Positions 1 to 6,936 are shown, numbered from the stretch's first letter. The stretch: 8,711 bases of DNA from Spirochaetia bacterium (GCA_003497555.1 DNNS01000259.1:1-8711), one strand, 5' to 3'. Translations and numbers: made by a program. Notes: generated by a model not told the origin, from the sequence alone.

Positions 1-1
1 C

Positions 2-142
2 TTGACAACATGGGGCATACTCTTTTTTTCTCTCACCGTGCAAATTTATTTCTATTACATAGAAAAAACGGGCTTTATTGTTTTATTTACCCAAGAAATA
101 AATTTGCACCCTCTCGAATTTTCAAGCTTTTCAAAATACTAA
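2..142 (+). CDS. possible C-terminal end of an upstream gene, cut by the window edge (unknown function)
   Basis: The frame starting at base 2 stays open for 46 codons and stops at TAA 140-142. It reads as a hydrophobic stretch (residues about 3-19, rich in F, L, I, Y, V), which could be a membrane helix, then a short tail ending SSFSKY. This could be the last part of a membrane protein preceding the four-gene cluster, 85 bp upstream of its first start codon. The frame at base 1 is also open, to TGA 157-159. Its third-position GC is lower and it uses less favoured codons such as CTA and AGA, so I prefer the first reading. A 16-bp inverted repeat lies inside both readings, so the region could equally be non-coding. 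No family is recognised. Confidence 0.3.
   Translation: MTTWGILFFSLTVQIYFYYIEKTGFIVLFTQEINLHPLEFSSFSKY
38..109. repeat. 16-bp perfect inverted repeat with a 40-bp spacer
   Basis: The left arm GTGCAAATTTATTTCT (38-53) is the exact reverse complement of the right arm at 94-109. Pairing stops on both sides (C37/C110 outside, A54/A93 inside). The pentamer CTCTC occurs just outside each arm (30-34 and 111-115). The arms are A+T-rich and no U-tract follows, so it is a poor intrinsic terminator. It could be a small terminal-inverted-repeat element, an RNA hairpin or a paired binding site. Confidence 0.75.
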
Positions 143-155
143 AACCAGTGTACAA

Positions 156-183
156 TTGACTTATTAACAAACCGGCATATGGT
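156..183 (+). promoter_or_regulatory. candidate sigma-70-type promoter for the four-gene cluster
   Basis: TTGACT (156-161) matches the -35 consensus at five of six bases. TATGGT (178-183) matches the -10 at four of six, with a 16-bp spacer. It would start transcription near 190, leaving an untranslated leader of about 38 nt before the ATG at 228. The -10 is weak, and the cluster may instead be read through from the gene to the left. Confidence 0.3.
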
Positions 184-227
184 CTTCCTGCATCCAGCGG
201 ATTTCTGAATACGGAGGTTCCAGAATT

Positions 228-1310
228 ATGAAAAAAAATACAATACTTTCGGTAAATATCTACTTCTACATCATTGCCATTCTGGTTTCTGCGGTTTTTA
301 CCATTTTTCAAATTGCCTTTTTAGATGTAGAATTTTTGCTTCTGCATATCAACAAGGCTCCCGGTATAGAGCTGGTTAATACCAGCAGATTCCTGTTAGC
401 CAATATGTACTGGATGTTTGCGGTAAATGCCCTGTTATCCCTGCCGTTAATGTTCATTCTTGTACGCTTTTATGAAGACTGCGCCGAAAAAGAAAAAAAG
501 CCCTTATTTTCATTTGATTATCTGATATTTCTTCTGCTGGCTGCACTTTACTGCTACTGTATACTGGCCATGCCCTATGTTTATAAAATTTTTCTTAACA
601 AACAATTTGCCGGCCTGATTATCTTCAATGAAACGGTTTTTTCCAGGGTAATTTCAAATGTAATCGCAGGAAATGCTGCAGGAAAAATTATCTTTTTTGT
701 TTTTATAATTGCTTTTGCCTTTCGTTCGGTATGGATACTTTTTTATGATCTCTTTCTGCTGGTTTTTTTCCAGACCCGGCTTTCCCGTATTTATGAACTG
801 AGGCGTTTTATTCCGGCAGTCTCCCGCTCGGAAATTTTTATCAACACCTTTCAAACCCAGATAGCCAATATGAAACGCTTCCGGCAGGCCATCGGGCTGC
901 TTGGATTCAAGGCTGCCAATGAGATCGAACTGCTTGACCAGATCGGGTACCAGGGTTTTAAGAAAGTAATAAGCCGGCTCGCTTTTTTAGTGGAAAGCTC
1001 AGCCCGCAAGGGGGAAAATCAGCTTTTACACCACTCCAATGTAATTCTTTCCGTTTTAATAGCCAATGAAGAGCAGGCAAAACTTGCAGCTGAAAGATTT
1101 TTTGCTGTTCTGCAAAAAGCCGAAATCATTTATAATGGAAAAAAAATTGAGATAAAACTGGCTTGCGGGGCAGCCGGCTATGATTTTTCCACCGCTACCT
1201 GGCTAAAAACTCCGGTAGAAACCCTGTTTAATGATATAATGTGGAAGGTCATGGATCAAACCGGAATTTCAGGAGAAAGCGGAAAAATTGAAATTCTTTA
1301 CCTGAAATAA
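228..1310 (+). CDS. four-helix membrane protein with a degenerate GGDEF-like cytoplasmic domain
   Basis: This 360-residue protein starts at an ATG with GGAGG (213-217) ten bases upstream. Hydrophobic segments at about 8-31, 60-80, 96-120 and 152-182 suggest four membrane helices. Basic residues at the N terminus and after helices 2 and 4 place both ends in the cytoplasm. Residues about 216-345 follow the pattern of a diguanylate cyclase domain: a GY-QG segment near 240 resembling the GHxxGD motif, an amphipathic helix, an R-K-G-E at 260-263 in the place of the RxxD inhibitory site, then a beta strand, a helix (281-298) and an IKLACGAAGY strand resembling the VSIGVA strand. The GGDEF signature is replaced by H-S-N-V-I (269-273), so the metal and GTP-binding residues are absent. 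By inference it is a non-catalytic sensor or scaffold, perhaps binding a nucleotide or a partner. It is the first gene of a compact cluster; the next start lies 13 bp beyond its stop. The domain assignment is by pattern only and could be wrong. Confidence 0.85.
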   Translation: MKKNTILSVNIYFYIIAILVSAVFTIFQIAFLDVEFLLLHINKAPGIELVNTSRFLLANMYWMFAVNALLSLPLMFILVRFYEDCAEKEKKPLFSFDYLIFLLLAALYCYCILAMPYVYKIFLNKQFAGLIIFNETVFSRVISNVIAGNAAGKIIFFVFIIAFAFRSVWILFYDLFLLVFFQTRLSRIYELRRFIPAVSRSEIFINTFQTQIANMKRFRQAIGLLGFKAANEIELLDQIGYQGFKKVISRLAFLVESSARKGENQLLHHSNVILSVLIANEEQAKLAAERFFAVLQKAEIIYNGKKIEIKLACGAAGYDFSTATWLKTPVETLFNDIMWKVMDQTGISGESGKIEILYLK

Positions 1311-1323
1311 AACGGAGATTTGA

Positions 1324-2676
1324 TTGCTTGGTATTGCTGTTGTAATTTGCGCCATTATCGCGGTATCTTTTTATTATCTGAATGAAAAAATTCTATATCC
1401 CCAAAAAATAAAAAATATTGACGACTGTATAGGCAAAACCGAATACGATATAGCTCTTTCCCATCTTAATAAACTGCCTGAAACCAAAAAGCTGTTTCCC
1501 GAAAACCAGATGCGTTTTTACCAGTGTTATTTAGCGCAGAAACAATACTTTCTGGCGCTTTTTCATCTTAACGAAATTCTCAAACGCCGCGCTTTTGATA
1601 AAAACATTTCCGAAATAGATATTCATTTAAAAATCGCCGACATCTATGTATTCATGAATAAAAACCGCAAGGCCGTAGACTGCTACCGCCAGATTTTAAC
1701 GCTTGACCCCGGGCATTACGAGGCCAATTACCGGCTGGGCAAGGCTTTTTACGAAATGAAAAATTTCGCCGTAGCGCTCGGATATCTTGAATCCGCCCAT
1801 TCTGTTAACAACAGCGATTATATAACCAATAAATACCTTGCCGGTATTTATCTGACCGAAAAAAAATATGCTGAAACTCTCAAGCACATTGAAGCCTGTC
1901 TGTTAACCGGGCAGGATGAACCTGAACTGTATTTTATCCGCGGCCAGGCCTGGTATAATACCGGAAGTTACCAGGAAAGTCTCGGAGATATGGAAAAAAT
2001 TACAGGAGAGCCGCTCTATAAAAATCATTCCCTGCTCTTTAAGGGTTTATGCTGTTATCATCTTAAAAATTACAAGGAAGCGGAAAAAAATTTTGAACAT
2101 GCCCTATCCGCCTCTTTTCATGACGACTATACAGACCCGGTACTGTATGGCAGATATTTCTATGCCGAACTGCTGATTAAAAATAATAAAATCGATGAAA
2201 CCATCCGCCAGCTGCAGAATATCAAAAACTCCGGCCTGCAGTTTGAGCTCACAGCCGAAAAACTGGCTGCCTATATGAAAATCAAGGGAAACGAAATACT
2301 GAAAAATATTTTCAAGAAAGAGATCAAACAGCTGGTACTTGATGAAATACAGAAAAGCCTCGGGAAAAACGGCTATGCCATTGTCAATGTAACCCCCATA
2401 ACCGGGAAAAGCGCTTTTTTTACCGCATCCAAAAGTCTTTCCGCCGGGCAGTCTTACAAGGCAGGTTTCGGATTCAGCTTTGAAGATCACCGAATCAGTC
2501 TTGATGATGTAAAAAAATATAAACTCTACATGCAGAAAAACGACTTGTCTCTCGGTTATTTTATTCCTCTTTTCCCCGGGGACAGGCAGGTAGACGATTA
2601 CTGCGTTCAAAACAGCATAGAAATCACGCACCTTGATGATTTTATTAAAATTCTTGCCGGTGAAAAAAGCATATAA
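1324..2676 (+). CDS. membrane-anchored TPR protein with a C-terminal Mrr/restriction-endonuclease-like region
   Basis: This 450-residue protein uses a TTG start. GGAG (1314-1317) lies six bases upstream, and the first in-frame ATG comes only at codon 63, which would remove the membrane anchor. Residues 2-18 form one hydrophobic helix followed by several lysines. With no basic residue before the helix, the positive-inside rule favours a cytoplasmic body, and seven cysteines in the TPR and C-terminal regions fit that. About six TPR-like helical hairpins cover residues 98-303 (the clearest is 98-131, ending in a LDPGHYEA turn), with weaker ones at 34-90. TPRs are protein-docking scaffolds. Residues about 333-446 are a different alpha/beta domain. 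Its end (a helix, then GYFIPLF, then SIEITHLDDFIKIL) resembles the last part of Mrr-type PD-(D/E)xK domains, but the expected acidic residues and the Q/E-x-K strand are not visible, so nuclease activity is unlikely. The next gene starts 7 bp after its stop. Confidence 0.85.
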   Translation: MLGIAVVICAIIAVSFYYLNEKILYPQKIKNIDDCIGKTEYDIALSHLNKLPETKKLFPENQMRFYQCYLAQKQYFLALFHLNEILKRRAFDKNISEIDIHLKIADIYVFMNKNRKAVDCYRQILTLDPGHYEANYRLGKAFYEMKNFAVALGYLESAHSVNNSDYITNKYLAGIYLTEKKYAETLKHIEACLLTGQDEPELYFIRGQAWYNTGSYQESLGDMEKITGEPLYKNHSLLFKGLCCYHLKNYKEAEKNFEHALSASFHDDYTDPVLYGRYFYAELLIKNNKIDETIRQLQNIKNSGLQFELTAEKLAAYMKIKGNEILKNIFKKEIKQLVLDEIQKSLGKNGYAIVNVTPITGKSAFFTASKSLSAGQSYKAGFGFSFEDHRISLDDVKKYKLYMQKNDLSLGYFIPLFPGDRQVDDYCVQNSIEITHLDDFIKILAGEKSI

Positions 2677-2683
2677 ACCTGCA

Positions 2684-3427
2684 ATGAAAAATTTATCAGC
2701 GGTTTTATTCATGTTTTCGCTGTTTGCAGCCGGAAATACCGATCTCTTGTTTGAACCCATTCTGCTTGACGCCGAAGCTGTTTTCCATCTGCAAAAAAGC
2801 GAATTGTCCGGATTACGGGAATTAATGTCATCTGCCCTTGTTTTTAAATCGGAAAGTGATGCCCGGTTATGTGCAGCGGTAATTTTTACCGCCCGTTCCA
2901 ACAACCGGTCATGGACTAATTCCGTAATAATGGGCGAAACCGCTCTCGCTGTCTGGCAAAAAATGAAAAAATTTCCGGTTTCCATGCATCAATTGCTTCC
3001 GGTTTTCTGTTCGCTTACTGCAGCTTTTCCACTTCCTCAAAAAGCAGCGGCGCCGACTGAAAATATTATTCCCGGCAGTTTTCAGAATTTAGAAACCGGG
3101 CAAACGTCCCTGCCTGAACCTGAAAACAAACCGGAGTTTGCTGCCGTAACCAACCGGGAAATACCAACAGAAACAAATTCGACACGGGAAGCAGATTTAC
3201 TTCCTGAACCGCTGCTGTCCGGGCCGGAATTAACTGCATATTATGAAAAAGCTCTTAAAAAAAAAATTCTGCCGCTGATCTACTCGGAACTTGACGGCAA
3301 TTCCCGCATGCTTTTTCAGGAACAGTATTTAAGCTATGCATATGATTATGAAAAAAAACAGCGTAATTTCAGTGATAACGGAAGAAAAATAAAAAAAACA
3401 ATCCGTACTTTACAGAATCAAAAATGA
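2684..3427 (+). CDS. exported proline-rich protein of unknown function
   Basis: I do not recognise this 247-residue protein. I chose the ATG at 2684 because it begins a plausible signal peptide (MKN, then hydrophobic residues to about 16, with a possible cleavage near A-A-G at 15-17) and lies just 7 bp after the preceding stop. An in-frame ATG at 2633 would lie inside the previous gene and hide the signal. No good Shine-Dalgarno is seen, so translation is probably coupled. There is no lipobox cysteine. Residues 20-115 look like a small helical domain with two cysteines (63 and 109). Residues 116-182 are a low-complexity linker rich in Pro, Glu and Thr. Residues 183-247 are a charged, probably helical tail with many Tyr and Lys. 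Its place between a membrane-anchored TPR gene and an outer-membrane barrel gene suggests a periplasmic role. A run of ten A (3257-3266) encodes the Lys stretch at 192-194. Confidence 0.8.
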   Translation: MKNLSAVLFMFSLFAAGNTDLLFEPILLDAEAVFHLQKSELSGLRELMSSALVFKSESDARLCAAVIFTARSNNRSWTNSVIMGETALAVWQKMKKFPVSMHQLLPVFCSLTAAFPLPQKAAAPTENIIPGSFQNLETGQTSLPEPENKPEFAAVTNREIPTETNSTREADLLPEPLLSGPELTAYYEKALKKKILPLIYSELDGNSRMLFQEQYLSYAYDYEKKQRNFSDNGRKIKKTIRTLQNQK

Positions 3428-4500
3428 AGTCTTTTTTCAGTCTGTTTTTCCTGCTGGCGCTGGTTCATTTGCCGGCGCAAAATTATTTCCGTACATCGCT
3501 TGATGCGTCTTATACCGACAATCTGCATGCAGACTATACCGGTCTCCGCGGCTTTATATTTGATTACTCTGTTTCCGCCCGTAAATATCCCGAAGCGGTT
3601 TTTTTTCAAAACAGTTTTCTCGACTCTTGCCTTGCCATTCATAAAGGTATTTTGGAAACCGGGCAGGACACTCTGACTTTTACAGCCGGACACAGGCGTT
3701 TTTTTTCAGTACTACAGACTATTTTATCACCGGGAATATATGCCGGCTACGAGTATTTTCCGCAACTTTCGGATTTTAACCGCGTTTCCTGCAGTCTGCC
3801 GGTTGATCTGCGCTTTGATCTGCCCGGCGGCTTTTTCCGGCTTAAGGCCGGATTTTTATATAATATCATGCCCTATTCCGCTTATGATAAATTTATTCTT
3901 ATACTCGGCAGCGCTTTAAAAGCCGATATCAGAAAATGGATGAATATTGAATTAAAAGCTGATTTCAAAAGAAATTTTTTTACGGAGATGACGGTTGTCT
4001 CCGAAAAGATCAGGAATAGCGGCGAATATGCTCAAAATTCGGTTTTTAATTCCCTGGCTGCCTTCAGTATTTTTCTGCCTGTATTTCAGATCCGCTCCGG
4101 ATGGCATTTTCAGAATATTTCCGGCGGTATACCGGCGGTTGTTGATTATGAAACAGATAGTGAAATTTTGTCATGGTATTATGAAGATTTTTTCCGATCC
4201 TGGAGTCATATATTTGAAAATGATATTATCTGGCAGGCTGTAAAGTCCGCGGAGCTGCTGATTACAGCCCGTTTCAGTTATACCAGATTTCCCGGGCGCA
4301 ATGCCTTTATCAGCCCCGGCCGTTCTTTGCCGGAAGACCGGATTGATCTTGCCTTGCATTTTTCTCCCGGGCTCAAAGTTCATATTAATAAAAAATCTTC
4401 AGTTATCCTGCGCTATCAATATGATTTTACCAAATCCCGTGACTGGCTGGCCCGGGGCCGGGCAAACTCGGTTTTCTGTTCGGCGGATTTTAATTTTTAA
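3424..4500 (+). CDS. predicted outer-membrane beta-barrel protein
   Basis: This 358-residue protein begins with a signal peptide (MKSFF, a leucine-rich core, and a likely cut after the LPAQ region near residue 19). The rest alternates short aromatic and hydrophobic beta strands with polar turns, for example residues 104-112, 137-148, 174-184, 220-230, 276-288, 305-320 and 325-335. It ends with a strand finishing SADFNF. A C-terminal phenylalanine on the final strand is the usual recognition signal for barrel insertion by the BAM machinery. I cannot place it in a named porin family. Its ATG overlaps the previous stop (ATGA, 3424-3427), and no Shine-Dalgarno is visible, so its translation is probably coupled to the exported protein and the two are probably made in similar amounts. 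Long T runs (3599-3606, 3699-3706, 3975-3981) lie within the gene. The stop is 12 bp from the convergent hcp stop. Confidence 0.85.
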   Translation: MKSFFSLFFLLALVHLPAQNYFRTSLDASYTDNLHADYTGLRGFIFDYSVSARKYPEAVFFQNSFLDSCLAIHKGILETGQDTLTFTAGHRRFFSVLQTILSPGIYAGYEYFPQLSDFNRVSCSLPVDLRFDLPGGFFRLKAGFLYNIMPYSAYDKFILILGSALKADIRKWMNIELKADFKRNFFTEMTVVSEKIRNSGEYAQNSVFNSLAAFSIFLPVFQIRSGWHFQNISGGIPAVVDYETDSEILSWYYEDFFRSWSHIFENDIIWQAVKSAELLITARFSYTRFPGRNAFISPGRSLPEDRIDLALHFSPGLKVHINKKSSVILRYQYDFTKSRDWLARGRANSVFCSADFNF

Positions 4501-4512
4501 ATAACAGGGCAA

Positions 4513-6183
4513 TTATTCCATAAACGATCTTACATCCGTCTCTGCGTTATTTATACCGGCAATACCGAAACTTTTTACCAGCACCTCCGCAACCTTGGGG
4601 CTCAGAAACGCAGGCAGGCTTGGCCCCAGATGAATATTTTTTATCCCCAGGTAGAGTAAAGCCAGAAGTACAATAACCGCTTTTTGTTCATACCAGGCGA
4701 TATTGTAAACAATCGGCAGATCATTTACATTGACTTTCAGGGCTTCGGCAAGTTTCAGGGCTATTATTGCCAGCGAATAAGAGTCATTGCACTGTCCGGC
4801 ATCAAGCACTCTCGGAATTCCGCCAATTTGGCCGAGATCAAGTTTGTTATAACGGTATTTTGCGCATCCGGCAGTCAGTATTACCGTATCCCGGGGCAGC
4901 ATTTTTGTAAATTCCGTATAATATTCCCTGGTTTTATGCCTGCCGTCACAGCCGGCCATAACAATAAACTTTTTTATAGCGCCTGTCTTTACAGCTGCTA
5001 AAATTTTATCAGCAATGGATAGAGTGTATCCGTGCGCAAAGCCTCCGGTTATTTTTCCGCTTTCTATTTTCTGCGGCGGCGGACATTTTTTGGCTAACGC
5101 GATCAAAGCGGAAAAATCTTTACCGGAATTATCCTTGCGATCTGCAATATGGGTAACGCCTTCAAAACCGGCCGGGCCGGTAGTAAAGAGCCGGCTGCGG
5201 TATGCTTCGCCGGGCGGAATTATGCAGTTGGTAGTCATCAGAACCGGACCGTTGAATTTTTCAAATTCTTCGTGCTGCTTCCACCAGGCTCCGCCGTAAT
5301 GACCCTTTAAATGCCGGTATTTTTTAAACGATGGATAGTAATGCGCGGGCAGCATCTCTCCGTGCGTATATATATCAATGCCGGTATTTTCCGTCTGCTT
5401 GAGCAGTTCATCCATATCCTTTAAATCATGGCCGCTGATTAATATGCCCGGATTTAAACCGACGCCAAGATTTACTTCGGAAGGAACCGGAACACCAAAG
5501 CGTTCGGTATTCGCCTTATCCAGAAGCGCCATAACAGCAACGCCGTTTTTTCCGCATTGCAGATTTAAATTAACAAGTTCATCGCTATTTTTCCGGCTGT
5601 CAAGCGTTGCGGCCAGACCTTCAATTATAAAAGAGTCTATGGATTCGTCTTTGTATCCAAGCGCACCGGCATGATATTTGTAGGCTGCTATTCCTTTCAG
5701 TCCGTAGATCAGAAGTTCGCGCAAAGATCGGATATCTTCATTTTTTTCAGAAAGAATTCCGATTTCTTCAAGTTTCTCATGATAACCGGTGGTGTTTTCA
5801 ATCTGCAGCAGGGCAGCGGGGTGCAGTTCATCATGAATATCTGCGCCGCTTTTTTTGGAAATTCCGTCTGCTATGTATTTGAGTACCTCGGTTTTTAGAG
5901 CAAAGGAAGCAGCAATCTGCCGGATAAAATAATGTTCGTCAAAATTGGCATTGGTAATAGTTGAAAAAAGAGATTCCGTAATAAAATTATTTACCCTGCT
6001 GTCAGAATCATTGTAGTTAACTTCATAATTTTTTCCTGTTGTAATAATTTCTGAAATTCCCTTCAGGTTGTACAGAAGTAAATCCTGGAGATTGGAAATA
6101 CGTTCGTCTTTTCCGCATACTCCTTTAACCGTACAGCCCTGATTTTTTGCCGCTTCCTGGCATTGATAGCAAAACATACTCAT
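4513..6183 (-). CDS. hcp: hybrid cluster protein, class I (hydroxylamine/nitric oxide reductase type)
   Basis: This 556-residue cytoplasmic iron-sulfur protein is of normal length for class I Hcp. The N-terminal cysteines C5, C8, C17 and C23 have the C-x2-C-x8-C-x5-C spacing that binds a [4Fe-4S] cluster in anaerobes, unlike the wider C-x2-C-x11-C-x6-C of class II enzymes such as E. coli Hcp. All ligands of the hybrid Fe-S-O cluster known from Desulfovibrio are found in matching contexts: H252 (SGHDL), E276 (HGEMLP), C320 (TTNCIIPP), C412 (AGCDGR, the persulfide position), C440 (TAGCAKYR), C465 (AGQCND), E499 and K501 (WYEQK). The family reduces hydroxylamine in vitro and is linked to nitric oxide detoxification and protein S-nitrosylation. 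The start at 6183 is fixed by AAGGAG (6191-6196) seven bases upstream; a second ATG two codons in is too far away. No Hcr-type reductase gene is adjacent, so electrons must come from elsewhere. The gene is divergent from a Crp/Fnr regulator. Confidence 0.97.
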   Translation of the reverse strand: MSMFCYQCQEAAKNQGCTVKGVCGKDERISNLQDLLLYNLKGISEIITTGKNYEVNYNDSDSRVNNFITESLFSTITNANFDEHYFIRQIAASFALKTEVLKYIADGISKKSGADIHDELHPAALLQIENTTGYHEKLEEIGILSEKNEDIRSLRELLIYGLKGIAAYKYHAGALGYKDESIDSFIIEGLAATLDSRKNSDELVNLNLQCGKNGVAVMALLDKANTERFGVPVPSEVNLGVGLNPGILISGHDLKDMDELLKQTENTGIDIYTHGEMLPAHYYPSFKKYRHLKGHYGGAWWKQHEEFEKFNGPVLMTTNCIIPPGEAYRSRLFTTGPAGFEGVTHIADRKDNSGKDFSALIALAKKCPPPQKIESGKITGGFAHGYTLSIADKILAAVKTGAIKKFIVMAGCDGRHKTREYYTEFTKMLPRDTVILTAGCAKYRYNKLDLGQIGGIPRVLDAGQCNDSYSLAIIALKLAEALKVNVNDLPIVYNIAWYEQKAVIVLLALLYLGIKNIHLGPSLPAFLSPKVAEVLVKSFGIAGINNAETDVRSFME

Positions 6184-6190
6184 GTAATAA

Positions 6191-6196
6191 CTCCTT
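6191..6196 (-). promoter_or_regulatory. ribosome binding site of hcp
   Basis: AAGGAG on the minus strand sits seven bases before the ATG at 6183. This settles the start in favour of the first of two closely spaced ATG codons. Confidence 0.85.
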
Positions 6197-6197
6197 G

Positions 6198-6224
6198 TTA
6201 TTCATATTATTTTTATATGAATAA
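6198..6224. repeat. 10-bp perfect A+T-rich inverted repeat in the hcp leader
   Basis: TTATTCATAT (6198-6207) and its exact reverse complement (6215-6224) flank a 7-base spacer. The repeat runs from next to the hcp Shine-Dalgarno up to the inferred -10 box (6223-6228). It could be an operator for a second regulator. Only part of it would be in the hcp RNA if transcription starts near 6216, so it is less likely to act as an RNA hairpin there. Confidence 0.65.
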
Positions 6225-6228
6225 TATA
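6223..6228 (-). promoter_or_regulatory. inferred -10 box of the hcp promoter
   Basis: TATATT on the minus strand matches the -10 consensus at five of six bases and predicts a start near 6216, giving a 33-nt leader. The base stretch 17 bp upstream reads CGGAAA, a very poor -35, as expected for a promoter that depends on an activator. Confidence 0.55.
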
Positions 6229-6249
6229 GAATACAATGTGGTAAATTTC

Positions 6250-6265
6250 CGTAACTTATGTTACG
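6250..6265. promoter_or_regulatory. Crp/Fnr-type operator between hcp and its regulator
   Basis: The perfect palindrome CGTAAC-TTAT-GTTACG has the two half-sites and short spacer typical of Crp/Fnr-family operators. It lies between the divergent hcp and Crp/Fnr genes. Its centre (6257.5) is 41.5 bp upstream of the hcp start inferred from the -10 box, which is the class II activation position. From memory, and not checked, GTAAC-N4-GTTAC resembles sites proposed for HcpR regulators outside the sulfate reducers. The site is also 24 bp from the regulator's start codon, so autoregulation is possible. Confidence 0.75.
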
Positions 6266-6288
6266 ATACTTTAAAATTTTTTAAAAAA

Positions 6289-6936
6289 ATGCTGAAAAAA
6301 CTTTTAAATTTGGGTTTATTTGCCGATATAAGCGAACAGGAATTGGCAGCGGTATTTTCAGCAGTAAATTACCGGCTTAAAAATATCAAAAAAAAAGCCT
6401 ATATTTTAAGGCAGGATGAAGAATATAAATCGCTCCATATTATATTAAAAGGAAACTGCTACGGAGAAATGCTGGATTTTTCCGGCAAAGCCATTAAAAT
6501 TGAAGATTTACCGGCTCCGGTTCCGCTGGCTCCGGCAGTCCTGTTTTCCCGGCAAAATAAAATGCCGGTATCAATTATTGCCGATACGGATTGTGAAATT
6601 CTGATAATAACCAGGGATGAATTTATCAGGGCCTGCATAGAAAATAAAAAGATACTTTACAATTTTCTGGAATTAATTTCCGATAAATTCGTTTTTATTT
6701 CTGAAAAACTGAATTTTCTGCAGTTTAAATCCATTAAAGAAAAAATATTAAATTATCTGCTGTCGCTTCCGCAGGATAAAAACGGGAACAGAATTCTTCC
6801 CTGCAGCCTGGAGCAGCTTTCCAGGCTTTTTGGAATTGAAAGACCTTCCCTGTCAAGAGCGCTTGGGCAGATGGAAGCTGCGAATATAATAAAAAGAAAA
6901 AACAGGGATATCCGGATAGTAATGGAACAAAACTGA
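6289..6936 (+). CDS. Crp/Fnr-family transcriptional regulator, HcpR-like
   Basis: This 215-residue regulator has an N-terminal cyclic-nucleotide-binding-type beta barrel (about 5-115), a long dimerisation helix (about 118-148) and a C-terminal winged helix-turn-helix (about 172-210). The recognition region ERPSLSRALGQM (184-195) is typical of the family. It lacks the R-x-A/S cAMP pocket of Crp and the N-terminal cysteine cluster of Fnr. Its three cysteines (57, 102, 116) and C172 are scattered, so it is probably not a cAMP or [4Fe-4S] sensor. HcpR proteins studied elsewhere sense nitric oxide through haem, which could apply here. I chose the ATG at 6289 because the protein then begins with the usual family N terminus (LLNLGLFADISEQEL). 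Earlier in-frame ATGs (6163, 6217) would put the operator inside the gene and overlap hcp or its leader. No Shine-Dalgarno precedes it, so expression may be low. By context it regulates hcp. Confidence 0.9.
   Translation: MLKKLLNLGLFADISEQELAAVFSAVNYRLKNIKKKAYILRQDEEYKSLHIILKGNCYGEMLDFSGKAIKIEDLPAPVPLAPAVLFSRQNKMPVSIIADTDCEILIITRDEFIRACIENKKILYNFLELISDKFVFISEKLNFLQFKSIKEKILNYLLSLPQDKNGNRILPCSLEQLSRLFGIERPSLSRALGQMEAANIIKRKNRDIRIVMEQN

Noticed and set aside
2..7. TTGACA resembling a -35 box at the left edge
   Set aside because: No -10-like hexamer lies 15-19 bp downstream (the stretch is T-rich), and the region may be coding.
2320..2661. Active restriction nuclease or defence gene
   Set aside because: The catalytic acidic residues and lysine of PD-(D/E)xK enzymes are not seen, there is no methylase or helicase partner, and the gene sits among envelope genes.
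2633..2683. Upstream ATG at 2633 for the exported protein
   Set aside because: It lies within the TPR gene without a ribosome site and would bury the signal peptide behind a 17-residue extension.
2104..2985. Long minus-strand open frame (293 codons) opposite the TPR and exported-protein genes
   Set aside because: It lies antisense to two well-supported genes with coherent domain content, has no clear ribosome site and reads as low-information sequence. It is a shadow of the codon pattern on the plus strand.
4513..6183. Hcp as a class II (E. coli-type) enzyme
   Set aside because: The N-terminal cysteine spacing is C-x2-C-x8-C-x5-C, not the wider class II spacing, and no hcr-like reductase gene adjoins it.
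6163..6288. Longer N terminus for the Crp/Fnr regulator (ATG at 6163 or 6217)
   Set aside because: It would overlap hcp or its leader, place the palindromic operator inside the gene, and add residues that do not fit the family N terminus.
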